A stretch of 64,000 bases of DNA from Niveispirillum lacus (GTDB taxonomy: Bacteria; Pseudomonadota; Alphaproteobacteria; Azospirillales; Azospirillaceae), in the NCBI RefSeq assembly GCF_002251795.1, contig NZ_NOXU01000031.1, positions 62,001 to 126,000 of the forward strand. The letters are read 5' to 3'. Position numbers and translations under genes: made by a program. Positions 47,331-56,785 of the stretch are shown here, one piece after another (position 1 is the stretch's first letter; each line of letters begins with the position of its first letter). The notes beneath the pieces are model-generated. The model saw only the letters and a program-made list of their open reading frames with translations, was not told the origin of the DNA and ran no database searches.

Positions 47331-48935
47331 ATGGTGGCGGGCAGCGATGGGGAACTGAAGGGCCTGACCATGGCCCTGGGCCAGGAACTGTCCGCTGGGT
47401 TGGAAGAGCCAATGTTTGATGCTGACCGCTGGATGCGGGCCCAGGCATTGGCAGAGGCGGTCAGCCTAAAGCTGGCCAATGGAGCCGATCCAGCGGCTGT
47501 TGTCGCCATGCTGGACCGGCTGCCCAAGCCCCGTAACCCGCGGGAAGGTGTGATTGCGCACCTGCTGCGCGCCGGGTTGCTGCGCGACGGTGCGGCGCCG
47601 ACTGCGGCCTTGCAGGTCCTGATTGACGATCTGAACAGTGCCAAACCGCGCCACAATCTGGCCCAGGCCGATTACATCATCCGGGGCATCGTCTATGCGG
47701 TGTGGAGTAACCGCATGCGCCTGTCCGATCCAGGCCGCCATGACCTTGTCCTGCGCCAGCTCTGGCACACGATCCTGGACAAATATCGGGCCCAGATGCC
47801 GCCGCGCGACTCTGTGCCGGTGGGGCAGCGTCAGCGTGACCTGATCGTGCTGATGACCGGACAGTTTGTACAGGGCATGCATCAGCCCTCCATCGATGCT
47901 CGGGAGTTTGCCGCCAAGCTGGTGTTGCGCTTTGGGCGGCGTGTGGTGCTGATCAACACCGCTGATGGCCCGGTTTCGGCGCATTACCCATATCTGGGCG
48001 GCTTTGTCAGCAGTGCTGATGAAGAACTGGTCGACAAGACGCAGTTGGTGATCGACCGGCTGCCTATCCCCTTCATCCATCTGCCGCCCGGCCATACCGA
48101 CCCGGCAACCGCTGCCGCCATGCGGGACCGGATATTGGAGATGCGACCTGACCTCATTCTGTCCTTCGGCACCATGAACCCCGTTGCCGATCTGTGCCGG
48201 GGCCTGCTGGACGTGGTGTCAATCCCGTTCGGCACCTACCTGCCGATGGCAGAGCCGGCCTTTGTGGCGCTGCCGCGTGCTCTGGTCGCCTCCGATGGCC
48301 CAGCCCTGGCCGTGGCAGGGCTGACCGCTGATCGTGTGACCAACATTGATTACTGCTATACACGACCGGCGATGGGCCGGGCCCGTGGTCGGGCTGATCT
48401 GGCGGTGCCGGCGGATGCCATCTTGACCCTGGTGATCGGTATCCGTCTGACGCAGGAGGTCACGCCGGCCTTCGCCGCTGCCCTGGACGCGGCGATAAAG
48501 GCGGAACCACGACTGTTTTTTCTGTTTGTCGGTTCGTTGGACAACTATGACCATCTGGTTGCCGCCCTGCCGGCCCTGGCGGCGCGGTCACGGGCGCATG
48601 GATTCGACCCGGATGTGATCGGCCTGCTTGAACAGGCCGATCTGTTCTTGAACCCGCCGCGTGGCGGCGGCGGTGCATCGGCCGCCTACGCCCTGTCCAG
48701 CGGCGTCCCGGCCTTCACCTTGAACGCTGGTGATGTGGCAACCGTGGTCGGGCCGGATTTTCACCTTGCCAGTCTGGGTGAGTTTGCCCCGCTCGCCAGC
48801 CGGTTTGCCGATGATCCGGAATATCGGGAAGCGATGCGCACCAAGGCGCGCAAGCGCTTTGCCGCAATTTCATCGCGCGATGTCATGCTTCGGCAGATCC
48901 TGGACGGGGTCAAGGCCCTGCGGGCGAAAGGATAA
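47331..48935 (+). CDS. Putative GT-B glycosyltransferase
   Basis: A 534-residue cytosolic protein. The N-terminal third is helical (possible repeat domain); the C-terminal half has a GT-B look: DLILSFGTMNPVADLC, RLFFLFVGSLDNYDHL, and LLEQADLFLNPPRGGGGASA, the usual donor-binding Gly-rich region, ending in VVGPDFHLASLGEFAPLASR. It is reminiscent of HMW1C/GT41-like protein glycosyltransferases, but no close family is certain. ATG 47331 follows GGGGACAG. The last 26 bases overlap the convergent small gene. Confidence 0.6.
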   Translation: MVAGSDGELKGLTMALGQELSAGLEEPMFDADRWMRAQALAEAVSLKLANGADPAAVVAMLDRLPKPRNPREGVIAHLLRAGLLRDGAAPTAALQVLIDDLNSAKPRHNLAQADYIIRGIVYAVWSNRMRLSDPGRHDLVLRQLWHTILDKYRAQMPPRDSVPVGQRQRDLIVLMTGQFVQGMHQPSIDAREFAAKLVLRFGRRVVLINTADGPVSAHYPYLGGFVSSADEELVDKTQLVIDRLPIPFIHLPPGHTDPATAAAMRDRILEMRPDLILSFGTMNPVADLCRGLLDVVSIPFGTYLPMAEPAFVALPRALVASDGPALAVAGLTADRVTNIDYCYTRPAMGRARGRADLAVPADAILTLVIGIRLTQEVTPAFAAALDAAIKAEPRLFFLFVGSLDNYDHLVAALPALAARSRAHGFDPDVIGLLEQADLFLNPPRGGGGASAAYALSSGVPAFTLNAGDVATVVGPDFHLASLGEFAPLASRFADDPEYREAMRTKARKRFAAISSRDVMLRQILDGVKALRAKG

Positions 48936-49191
48936 GTGGCGTCTGGTCGGGCCAGCAGCGGGCATGTTCTGCCAGCGCGTCGGCGCGGTCGCCGGCATCC
49001 TGCGGGTTGCCCGGGATAAAGATCGCCCGCCCCCGGCTGCCGGTATTGAGTTCCAGAACCAGACGGTGGCCCGCCTCCTGATCCGTTGCCAGGATGGTGA
49101 AACACCCGCCCTGGCCCGCCAGCGTTCGGCAGGCAGCAATGGTCGCCGGTGTGACACCCAGGACCAGATACGATAATTGCAGTGAAGTCAC
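48910..49191 (-). CDS. Unknown small protein coupled to the metal transporter operon
   Basis: A 93-residue protein starting at GTG 49191, which overlaps the permease stop (GTGA). It begins MTSLQLSYLVLGVTPATIAA and has three Cys spread along it; no transmembrane segment is evident. Fifth and last gene of the ABC operon; function unknown. Its end overlaps the glycosyltransferase gene on the other strand. Confidence 0.55.
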   Translation of the reverse strand: MTSLQLSYLVLGVTPATIAACRTLAGQGGCFTILATDQEAGHRLVLELNTGSRGRAIFIPGNPQDAGDRADALAEHARCWPDQTPLILSPAGP

Positions 49192-50144
49192 GCTGCCGCT
49201 CCCCGCATGGCCCGCCCCGTGGCACGGGCCAGCACGCCATAGCGTGGTGCCAGCAGAATGGAAAGGCCCAGGATCACCCCTGCCAGCACGGCGATGGACC
49301 CGGCAGCATTAACGGCCATGTCATATCCCAGCAGTGATGGGCCGAAAGCAGCCAGCGCGTAGCCGCCCAGCCCCGTCACGCCGCCCACCAACAACGACAC
49401 GACCAGTTGTGTCCCCATGCGATCAGTATAGAGCCGAGCCGTGGCGGCGGGGCAGATCAGCATGGCGATGACCAGGATCGATCCCACCGCCTCAAACGCG
49501 GCGATGGCGGCTAAGGCGGCCAGCCCCACAATGCCATGCTGCACCAGACCGCTTTTCAGGCCGAGCGTGTCGGCCAAAGCCGGGTCGAAACAGACCAGGG
49601 TCAGTTCCTTCAAAAAAATCAGGATGATGACGAGGCAAAGGGCAAAGACGGCGACCAGTTGCACCACCTGCCGGGGCAGGGTGGCCCAGAGGGCTGGGTC
49701 GGTCAGGTCGGACCAGCCGTTGGGTGCTAACCACAGGATGGCCTCCAACTGCCCGTAGAGTACGCAATCGGCATCCAGATCGATCTGCCGCGCGGGTCCT
49801 TGTTCAATCAGCACAACGCCCAGCGCGAACAGGCCGGTGAAGACCACGCCCATGGCGGCCCCGGCTTCCACCCGGCCCAGGCGGCGGACCAGTTCAATCA
49901 TTACGCCCGCCACCAAAGCGGCTGTCAGGGCGCCCGCCAGCATGGGCACGGTGTCACGGGTGCCGGCCACAAGGAACCCGGCGACAATGCCAGGCAGAAC
50001 GGCGTGGCTGATCGCGTCACCCATCAGGGCCTGCCGGCGCAGCACCAGAAAGTTGCCGACCAGGGCGCAGGACAGGCACGCGAACAAAGCCGCCAGCAGG
50101 GCCGGGAGATCAACCGAAAGGAAGGTTGCGGCGTCGAGGGTCAT
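49188..50144 (-). CDS. Manganese/zinc/iron ABC transporter permease, second (SitD/TroD-like)
   Basis: A 318-residue permease of the ABC-3 family with about nine hydrophobic helices. It shows LVGNFLVLRRQALMGDAISH near the N-terminus and ICPAATARLYTDRMGTQLVV in the middle. Two adjacent permeases (SitC and SitD type) distinguish this from ZnuABC, which has one. ATGA overlap with the upstream permease. Confidence 0.9.
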   Translation of the reverse strand: MTLDAATFLSVDLPALLAALFACLSCALVGNFLVLRRQALMGDAISHAVLPGIVAGFLVAGTRDTVPMLAGALTAALVAGVMIELVRRLGRVEAGAAMGVVFTGLFALGVVLIEQGPARQIDLDADCVLYGQLEAILWLAPNGWSDLTDPALWATLPRQVVQLVAVFALCLVIILIFLKELTLVCFDPALADTLGLKSGLVQHGIVGLAALAAIAAFEAVGSILVIAMLICPAATARLYTDRMGTQLVVSLLVGGVTGLGGYALAAFGPSLLGYDMAVNAAGSIAVLAGVILGLSILLAPRYGVLARATGRAMRGAAA

Positions 50145-51049
50145 CCCGTAATCCCCCTTGCCAGCAGGGCGCGGCGCAGACGGGCGCGCCGCAGGCTACG
50201 CCCCAGCAACCCGCGTGACGGGGCGATGATCAGGCTGATGAAGAACAGGCTGGTAGCGACCAGGACAATGATGGCGCCTGCCGGCAAATCGGCAAAGCGA
50301 GAGGAGAGCAGTGCGCCCACCCCGCCCGACACCGCGCCGACCCCACCGGCGATGATCAGCATCGCGGCCAGATCGTCGGTCCAGAAGCGGGCTGTGGCAG
50401 CAGGCGTGATAAGCAATGCGATGATCAGGACCAGCCCGACGGTTTGCAACCCGACCACGGTGACCAGCGTCACAAGGGCCATCAGCGCCAGATCAATCCG
50501 GCCTGTGGGCCAGCCGGCCGCCCGCGCAAAGCCTTCATCAAAGGCCAGCAGGCGGAATTCCTTAAAGAACAGCCAGATCAGGGCCGCCGCCACCAGGGCG
50601 AGCGCGCCCAGGCCCATCGCCTCGCCACTGCGCATGGCTGCTGTCTGGCCGAAAATGAAGCCCTTCAGTCCTGCGGCATTGGCGGCCGGCAGTTCCTGCA
50701 CCACCGAAAGCAGCACGACGCCGGCTCCGAAAAAGACGGAGAGAACGGCGCCGATGGCCGCATCCTCGGTCAATCGGGTCCAGCGTTTGATGGCCTGAAT
50801 GGTCAGAACGGCGATCACCCCGCTGATGGCGGCGCCGGCCAGCAGCAGGGGCAGGGATCGTCCGTCGATCCCCAAGGCTAGCCCGGTGAGAAAAGCGGTT
50901 ACGATGCCAGGTAAAGTCGCATGGCTTAAGGCATCGCTGACCAGGGCGCGGCGACGCAAGACCATAAAGCAGCCCACCATACCGGCGGCCAGCCCCAATG
51001 CGGTGGCACCCAGCAGCACAACCAGCGTATTGTGCCCCACCATTTCCAT
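50141..51049 (-). CDS. Manganese/zinc/iron ABC transporter permease, first (SitC/TroC-like)
   Basis: A 302-residue ABC-3 permease (GCFMVLRRRALVSDALSH, ALLITPAATARFWTDDLAAM) with about eight helices and a basic C-terminal tail. It overlaps the ATPase stop (TGATG) and the next permease (ATGA), so the whole operon is translationally coupled. Confidence 0.9.
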   Translation of the reverse strand: MEMVGHNTLVVLLGATALGLAAGMVGCFMVLRRRALVSDALSHATLPGIVTAFLTGLALGIDGRSLPLLLAGAAISGVIAVLTIQAIKRWTRLTEDAAIGAVLSVFFGAGVVLLSVVQELPAANAAGLKGFIFGQTAAMRSGEAMGLGALALVAAALIWLFFKEFRLLAFDEGFARAAGWPTGRIDLALMALVTLVTVVGLQTVGLVLIIALLITPAATARFWTDDLAAMLIIAGGVGAVSGGVGALLSSRFADLPAGAIIVLVATSLFFISLIIAPSRGLLGRSLRRARLRRALLARGITG

Positions 51050-51834
51050 CAGCGCGGACCCAGCCGTAACCCGCTGGCCCTTTGTCCGTAAGCGCGGCGT
51101 AGATTATCCTCTGTCAGGGCCTCGTACACGGGGCCGGCGGCGACCAGTTCGCCATTTAACATCAGGACATGGTCGAAGGTTTCGGCGACGGTCTGCAGAT
51201 CATGATGCACGCAAATGACGGTGCGCCCTTCTGCGTCCAGTTCCCGCAGAACCGCCAGGATGGTCTGCTCGGTGGCAGCATCTACACCCGCAAGCGGTTC
51301 ATCCATGAAGTAAAGCCGCGCTTCCTGCGCCAGGGCGCGGGCCAGGAACACGCGCTGTTGTTGGCCGCCCGACAATTGGCCGATCTGCCGGTGGGCAAGA
51401 TCGGCCATGCCGACGCGGTCCAACGCCTGCATCGCGGCGGCCCGATGTTTGCCAGTGATGCGTCGGCCCCAGCCGATCAGGCCGTAACGGCCCATTGTGA
51501 CCACATCCAGGGCGGACACGGGGAAGTCCCAGTCCACTGATTCCCGTTGCGGCACATAGCCGATCAGGGCGCGTTGCCGCTTCAGGGGGCGGCCATAAAT
51601 CTCAATATTCCCGGTCAGCGCCGGGACCAGACCCAGCACCGCCTTCAGAAAGGTGGATTTGCCGGCCCCGTTTGGCCCAACGATGGCCACGAGACCGTGA
51701 GCTGGTGCCGTCCAGGTGATGTCCCGCAGCACCAGACGTTGATGATAGGCAACCGACAGGCCCGATACGGCCAAGGCGCCAACGCCAGCATCGGCACTCG
51801 GGATGAAATTGTCGCTCAACAGCCGTTGCAGCAT
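51049..51834 (-). CDS. Manganese/zinc/iron ABC transporter ATP-binding protein
   Basis: A 261-residue ATPase. Walker A is [32 protein letters not shown] is the hallmark of the MntB/SitB/TroB group rather than ZnuC; signature [15 protein letters not shown]; Walker [13 protein letters not shown]. Second gene after the binding protein. Confidence 0.94.
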   Translation of the reverse strand: MLQRLLSDNFIPSADAGVGALAVSGLSVAYHQRLVLRDITWTAPAHGLVAIVGPNGAGKSTFLKAVLGLVPALTGNIEIYGRPLKRQRALIGYVPQRESVDWDFPVSALDVVTMGRYGLIGWGRRITGKHRAAAMQALDRVGMADLAHRQIGQLSGGQQQRVFLARALAQEARLYFMDEPLAGVDAATEQTILAVLRELDAEGRTVICVHHDLQTVAETFDHVLMLNGELVAAGPVYEALTEDNLRRAYGQRASGLRLGPR

Positions 51835-51846
51835 GGTTCCCGCCCC

Positions 51847-52842
51847 TCAACCCGCCGCCAACCGGCCCTGGAACCCGCGCGTCGGCACGGTCCCGCCCAG
51901 GGCCTGGGCGATGGTGGTGACATTATGGTCAATCATGCCGACATAGGTGCCTTCATAAGTGCCCGGTGCGCCCATGGCGTCGGAATAAAGCGAACCGCCA
52001 ATGGCGACCGTGTGCCCCTTGGCGGCAGCCCCCTGGATCAGGGCCTGGATATTGCGGTCGGAGACGGATGTCTCGACGAATACGGCGGGAATTTTCCGGT
52101 CAACCAACAGCGACACCATGCTTTCGATGCGCTGCAATCCTGCCTCTGACTCTGTGCTGATACCCTGGATGCCAACAACCTCGAGGCCATAGGCCCGGCC
52201 TAAATAGGAGAAGGCATCATGGGCTGTGACCAGCACACGCCGCGGGTCCGGCACTGACGCAAGCACTTTGCCGGCGTAACCATGCAGTGCCTCATACAGT
52301 CCCGCTGCCTTGGCCGTGTTGGCCGCATATAGCGTGGCATTGGCCGGGTAAAGGCCGGACAGTTTGTCCCGTACGCCCAGCAAGGCCAGTTGCCAGAGAC
52401 TAGGGTCCATCCAGACATGGGGGTCCGGATGGGCATCGGCCCCATCAGGATGGATCAGTTTGTCCGAGGGCAGGACGGAGGCTGCGGCATACACAGGCTT
52501 GCCGGCTGACAGCTTATCCAGCATGTCGGCCATCTTGCCTTCCAGATAGAGGCCCGAATGGAACACGGCGTCGGCCTTCATCAGGGCAACCGTGTCTGAC
52601 CGCGTCAGCTTATAGGAATGCGGATCAATGCCTTCGCCCATCAGACTACTGATGCTGGCTGTGTCCCCGGCCACTGCCCGCAGCAACTCGGCCACTTGGC
52701 TGGTCGTGGCCAGCAGAACGGGCCGTTGCGCAGCGTTGGCTGGCAGCGTGGCCGATATCAGGCCGGCTCCGGCAAGAGCCAGCAGGGAACGACGGGTGAG
52801 GGCGGCAACGGCAGACACGGGAGTGTGGCTTTCTGGAATCAT
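51847..52842 (-). CDS. Metal ABC transporter substrate-binding protein (TroA/MntA-like)
   Basis: A 331-residue periplasmic protein with a Tat-like or Sec signal (RRSLLALAGAGLISATLPANA). Cluster A-I metal ligands are visible: DPHSYKLT, DPHVWMDP, VTAHDAFSYLG and SLYSDAMG (H, H, H, D). The His-rich loop of ZnuA is absent, favouring Mn or Zn/Mn specificity. First gene of the transporter operon. Confidence 0.92.
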   Translation of the reverse strand: MIPESHTPVSAVAALTRRSLLALAGAGLISATLPANAAQRPVLLATTSQVAELLRAVAGDTASISSLMGEGIDPHSYKLTRSDTVALMKADAVFHSGLYLEGKMADMLDKLSAGKPVYAAASVLPSDKLIHPDGADAHPDPHVWMDPSLWQLALLGVRDKLSGLYPANATLYAANTAKAAGLYEALHGYAGKVLASVPDPRRVLVTAHDAFSYLGRAYGLEVVGIQGISTESEAGLQRIESMVSLLVDRKIPAVFVETSVSDRNIQALIQGAAAKGHTVAIGGSLYSDAMGAPGTYEGTYVGMIDHNVTTIAQALGGTVPTRGFQGRLAAG

Positions 52843-52847
52843 TCCAA

Positions 52848-52900
52848 ACTTTGCTTCGCCCCAGCATATAAGCGCGTTTGCGGCCGCGGCAAGGCAAAGT
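52848..52900 (-). promoter_or_regulatory. Imperfect inverted repeat upstream of the metal transporter
   Basis: ACTTTGCTTCGCC (52848-52860) is inverted as GGCAAGGCAAAGT (52888-52900) with 11 of 13 positions matching. The intergenic space is only 80 bases, so a metal-responsive regulator (Mur/Fur- or MntR-type) could bind here. No strict box is recognised. Confidence 0.35.
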
Positions 52901-52923
52901 CCCGTGATGGTTCTATAACAACA

Positions 52924-53532
52924 TCACCGCCTTGGCACGGTGGGAATCACCCTCGGATGGCTCATCAGCGCCAGAAAGGGCAGGTCAGACGGTCGGTTGC
53001 CATAGCCATGGGTTTCGTCAAACGGCCCCAGTTCGTGCAGCAGGGCCGCCACCCGCCGAGCCTTTTCCGCTCGCACACAGTTACCGCCCTGCATCCGCCC
53101 GGTCAGGACCCCGTCCTGTTCCTCGATGTCGGTGGCCAGGATGCGGTCGACCGGCAACCCTTCAAGCAATGTCGGGATGTAGAGTGACAGACCGCCTGTT
53201 GCCACCACCACCAGATCGCCGGCATCGGCATGGCGTTTCAACGCGGTCAGGGTCGGTTCATACCAGCGGGGCCAGCCTCGCATCCGTTCCGCCGCTTCCT
53301 GCGCCACGGCAATCGGTACCCCGGCCAGTGCCCGGTGCAGCATGCCGGCCTTGATCCGTGTGCGCAGGTCATCGTCGGGGTTGGTCCCGGCGCTCATCAA
53401 CCCCGCCCGGATCGCGCGGGCGAAGACCAGGCCCGATCGCATGCGTCCGGCAACCCGCCCCAAATAGGGCAACAGGCTATCGCCTCCCACCAGGGTGCCG
53501 TCGAAGTCAAAAATGGCAGTGCGTCGTATCAT
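52924..53532 (-). CDS. HAD-IB family phosphatase
   Basis: A 202-residue HAD hydrolase: motif I AIFDFDGTLVGGDSL, motif II VVVATGGLSLY, motif III LVRAEKARRVA-like with Lys, and motif IV GYGNRPSDLPFL. It resembles the HAD-IB group with SerB/CicA-like members; substrate unknown. ATG 53532 chosen from the family start; a longer frame to 53625 has an unmatched N-terminus. Confidence 0.82.
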   Translation of the reverse strand: MIRRTAIFDFDGTLVGGDSLLPYLGRVAGRMRSGLVFARAIRAGLMSAGTNPDDDLRTRIKAGMLHRALAGVPIAVAQEAAERMRGWPRWYEPTLTALKRHADAGDLVVVATGGLSLYIPTLLEGLPVDRILATDIEEQDGVLTGRMQGGNCVRAEKARRVAALLHELGPFDETHGYGNRPSDLPFLALMSHPRVIPTVPRR

Positions 53533-53744
53533 GGTCGCCGCATAAAACAGGCGTGGGCCTTTCCGCTCAAGTTTTTTCCCGCTATGTGACATTTCACAGG
53601 GTTTCCGGAGATCACCACGGATCACCGAGCCTCAATCGCCAGCGCCCATATCCGTGGGCTTGGCTCTCGCGCCGCTTGGCGCGGGCGGCATCGCCGGCGT
53701 GCTTGCCCCCGCGTGGGGATGGGCCTTGAAGGAGAGAGAGTATC

Positions 53745-54686
53745 ATGGCACGCGAACGCATCATCATCGACACTGATCCTGGGCAGGACGACGCGGTGGC
53801 CATGATGCTGGCCTTTGCCTCGCCGGAAGAGATCGAGGTGCTGGGCGTCACTGCCGTGGCCGGCAATGCCCCACTGGCCCACACAGAAATCAATGCCCGC
53901 AAGATCTGCGAGTTATCAGGTCGGCCTGATATCAAGGTCTTCGCCGGCTGTGACCGCCCCCTGTTTTTGGACCTGCATACCGCGCCGGAGGTGCATGGCG
54001 ATACCGGCCTGGACGGTCCTGATCTGCCCATGCCCACCATGCCGTTGCAGGAACAGCATGCCGTCGATTTCATCATCGACACGCTGCGTTGCGAACCGGC
54101 TGGAACGGTCACGCTGTGCCCGCTGGGCCCGCTGACCAATATTGCCACCGCCTTGACCCGCGCACCCGACATCGCCGCGCGGATCAAGCGCATTGTCCTG
54201 ATGGGTGGAGCACAGTTTGAAGGCGGCAACAGCAGCCCTGTGGCGGAGTTCAATATCTTCGTTGATCCACATGCGGCCCAGATCGTGCTTAAATCCGGGG
54301 TTGATATCGTCATGTTCTCTATGGATGTGACGCATCAGGTCCTGACGGCCCAGGCCCGCATGGACCGGGTGCGCGCCATCCCCGGCCCCGTGGGCCGTGT
54401 CACCTATGAGATGTTGGATTTCTATCGCCAGTATGACGAGGCCAAATATGGCACCGATGGCGGCCCGTTGCATGACCCCTGCGTCATCGCCTGGCTCATC
54501 AGGCCCGATCTTTTCCAGGGCAAGCAGGTCAATGTGGAGGTGGAAACCGCATCACCGCTGACCATCGGTCAGACGGTGGTTGACCGATGGTGCATCACCC
54601 CGCGCCCGAAGAACGTATTTTTCATGCTGAAGGCGGATGCAGAGGGGTTTTTTGATTTGCTGATCGACCGGTTGGCGCGGCTGTAA
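53745..54686 (+). CDS. Inosine-uridine preferring nucleoside hydrolase
   Basis: A 313-residue ribonucleoside hydrolase. Calcium-site motif IIIDTDPGQDDAVAMMLAF is at the N-terminus, then GNAPLAHTEINA, VLMGGAQFEGGN with AEFNIFVDPHAA, and the catalytic GPLHDPCVIA His. It releases bases from nucleosides for salvage. ATG 53745 follows GGAGAGAG. Confidence 0.93.
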   Translation: MARERIIIDTDPGQDDAVAMMLAFASPEEIEVLGVTAVAGNAPLAHTEINARKICELSGRPDIKVFAGCDRPLFLDLHTAPEVHGDTGLDGPDLPMPTMPLQEQHAVDFIIDTLRCEPAGTVTLCPLGPLTNIATALTRAPDIAARIKRIVLMGGAQFEGGNSSPVAEFNIFVDPHAAQIVLKSGVDIVMFSMDVTHQVLTAQARMDRVRAIPGPVGRVTYEMLDFYRQYDEAKYGTDGGPLHDPCVIAWLIRPDLFQGKQVNVEVETASPLTIGQTVVDRWCITPRPKNVFFMLKADAEGFFDLLIDRLARL

Positions 54687-54691
54687 ACGGG

Positions 54692-55660
54692 TTATCGAAA
54701 GGCCCCGGCCAGTTCCACCTCCACCCCGCCCATGCCACGCTTGAAGGCGGTCACGCCGGGGGCCGTGTCGGGCAAGATGCCGCCAAGGTCAAACCAGTCC
54801 CGGCCCTGCCGCTTCAATTCCAGCATCGCCTGCCATAGCAGCAGATTGTGCGCCCGTGCCGACCGACCGACCGCATCGGACCACCCGATCTGGTAAGTGG
54901 CGGCTCTGCCATGGCCCAGGACCAGAATGCCGGCTACCGGCACTCCATCCTTGTTCGCCCTCAACAACAGGATGTCCCCATCCTTGTACATGCCGGTACG
55001 CATGCGGATGACCAGCTTCGCCGATGGACCGCGATAGCGCTTTTCGGCCTTGTCCTTCTGGTACTGTTCCAGCAGCCAGGTCAGTTGCTGTTTCCCGTCG
55101 CGGTCGATCTCCACGGTCAGGCCCGTTCGTTCCGCCTGGTTCAGGGCGTTGCGCCACTTCTGGGCGAGACCGCTGCGCAGATCGGCCTCGGGACGTCGCA
55201 GGTCCAGCCAGAGGGTACGATAACCCGGCGCCTTGTCGCGCCGGAACCCGGCCCAGCGCATCATCGAGACCGCTTCCTCTCCCGCCGTCCATTCCGGCAC
55301 CACGGCGGTCCAGTTGAGGGGCCCGCTCGGATAATCCTGGCGGATCAGCTTCATGACCATGGCGAAGACACTGGGCTTGCGCGCCTCCGGCCGCAATAGC
55401 GGGCCGCGATGCAGACGGGCGATCCGGACGACCCGTAAAAGCCGCCGTTCGCTCATCACGACAAGCCCGATAGGCTTGTCCGACAGCTCAATGATGCCCA
55501 GCCGCGGGCGCCATCCTTCCACCGTCAGCATGGCCTGATGATAGCCGAAGCTCTGGGTCAGGCTGCTTTGCCCGCATTCAGCCAGCAGCGATGCCCATTC
55601 CGACAGGCGCCCTACGTCCCAGACGATGCGCAGGTTGGGGATGGTGTCGTGATCGGTCAT
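54692..55660 (-). CDS. FemAB/GNAT-like acyl- or aminoacyl-transferase
   Basis: A 322-residue protein with a GNAT/FemAB fold: TQSFGYHQAML at the start, SGLAQKWRNALNQAERTGL, YKDGDILLLRANKDGVPVAG, and the C-terminal FDLGGILPDTAPGVTAFKRG typical of FemAB-like proteins. It could act in cell-wall or exopolysaccharide modification; substrate uncertain. ATG 55660 chosen; divergent from epmA. Confidence 0.78.
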   Translation of the reverse strand: MTDHDTIPNLRIVWDVGRLSEWASLLAECGQSSLTQSFGYHQAMLTVEGWRPRLGIIELSDKPIGLVVMSERRLLRVVRIARLHRGPLLRPEARKPSVFAMVMKLIRQDYPSGPLNWTAVVPEWTAGEEAVSMMRWAGFRRDKAPGYRTLWLDLRRPEADLRSGLAQKWRNALNQAERTGLTVEIDRDGKQQLTWLLEQYQKDKAEKRYRGPSAKLVIRMRTGMYKDGDILLLRANKDGVPVAGILVLGHGRAATYQIGWSDAVGRSARAHNLLLWQAMLELKRQGRDWFDLGGILPDTAPGVTAFKRGMGGVEVELAGAFR

Positions 55661-55726
55661 CGGGGATTGCAAGTCGCGTGCGGGAAGGCGAGAGTGCCTG
55701 TCTTTCCTGCCTTCTGTCGAGTGATC

Positions 55727-56782
55727 ATGCGCAGCCCCGTTCAACCCAACTGGTGGCATCCCGACCATTTCAGCCGTAAGCGCCCCTATCTTGCCGTTCG
55801 CCAGACGGTGATGCGCAGCCTGCGCCGCTGGTTTGAGGATCACGGGTTTGACGAGGTGGAGACGCCGGCCCTGCAGGTGTCTCCGGGGTTGGAGGTGCAT
55901 CTGATGGCCTTCGCCACCGATCTCGTCGGACCGCACCCCGACGACCGCCGCCGCTTGTATCTGCATACAAGCCCCGAATTCACCATGAAGAAGCTGCTGG
56001 CTGCCGGTGTGCCGCGGCTATTTCAACTGTCGCATGTCTATCGCAACGGCGAACGGTCGGGCACGCACCATCCGGAGTTCGCCATGCTGGAATGGTATCG
56101 GGCGGGTGCCGGGTATCGTGACCTGATGGACGACTGTATCGCCTTGGTCAGGGCGGCCTGTATCGCCGCCGGCAAGGACAGGCTGCGCTTCCGGGGCCTT
56201 CAGTGCGACCCCTTCGCTGATTGGCGGGTGCTGACGGTACAGGATGCCTTCCTGCACTATGCCGGTATCGACCTGCTGGCCACGGCCCCCGATCCGTTGC
56301 GCCCTGATCGTGAGCTGTTGGCCAATGCGGTGCGCCGCATCGGCATCCGCGTGGCTGACAGCGATACCTGGGAAGATCTGTTCTTCCGCGTCAGTCTGGA
56401 CCGGATCGAACCGCATCTGGGCATGGATGTACCCACCTTCCTGTCAGATTATCCTGTATCGATGGCCGCCTTGGCGCGGCCGAAACCCGGGGATCCGCGC
56501 GTGGCAGAGCGGTTCGAGTTGTACGGATGCGGCGTGGAACTGGCTAATGCCTTTGGTGAATTGACCGACCCGGTGTTGCAGCGTCAGCGATTCGAGGCGG
56601 ATATGGCGGAGAAGGAACGGTTGTATGGGGAGCGCTACCCGATTGACGAGGAGTTCCTGGCCGCGCTGCCCCTGATGCCGGACAGTGCGGGTATCGCCCT
56701 GGGATTTGACCGGCTGGCCATGATCATTGCAGGGGCGGAGAGGATCGACGATGTGCTGTGGGCGCCGGTGGTCACGGCCTGA
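55727..56782 (+). CDS. epmA: Elongation factor P lysine--lysine ligase EpmA (GenX/PoxA)
   Basis: A 351-residue class-II lysyl-tRNA synthetase paralogue without the anticodon-binding domain. It shows LYLHTSPEFTMKKLLAAG (motif 2 region), FQLSHVYRNGERSGTHHPEF, MLEWYRAG and GIALGFDRLAMI (motif 3). It attaches beta-lysine to EF-P. EF-P and EpmB genes are not in view. ATG 55727 gives the family N-terminus; GTG 55721 is possible. Confidence 0.93.
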   Translation: MRSPVQPNWWHPDHFSRKRPYLAVRQTVMRSLRRWFEDHGFDEVETPALQVSPGLEVHLMAFATDLVGPHPDDRRRLYLHTSPEFTMKKLLAAGVPRLFQLSHVYRNGERSGTHHPEFAMLEWYRAGAGYRDLMDDCIALVRAACIAAGKDRLRFRGLQCDPFADWRVLTVQDAFLHYAGIDLLATAPDPLRPDRELLANAVRRIGIRVADSDTWEDLFFRVSLDRIEPHLGMDVPTFLSDYPVSMAALARPKPGDPRVAERFELYGCGVELANAFGELTDPVLQRQRFEADMAEKERLYGERYPIDEEFLAALPLMPDSAGIALGFDRLAMIIAGAERIDDVLWAPVVTA

Positions 56783-56785
56783 CCC

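Noticed and set aside
51847-52842. Calling the ABC operon znuABC
   Set aside because: Two permeases, the [13 protein letters not shown] motif and no His-rich loop in the binding protein fit Sit/Tro/Mnt better.
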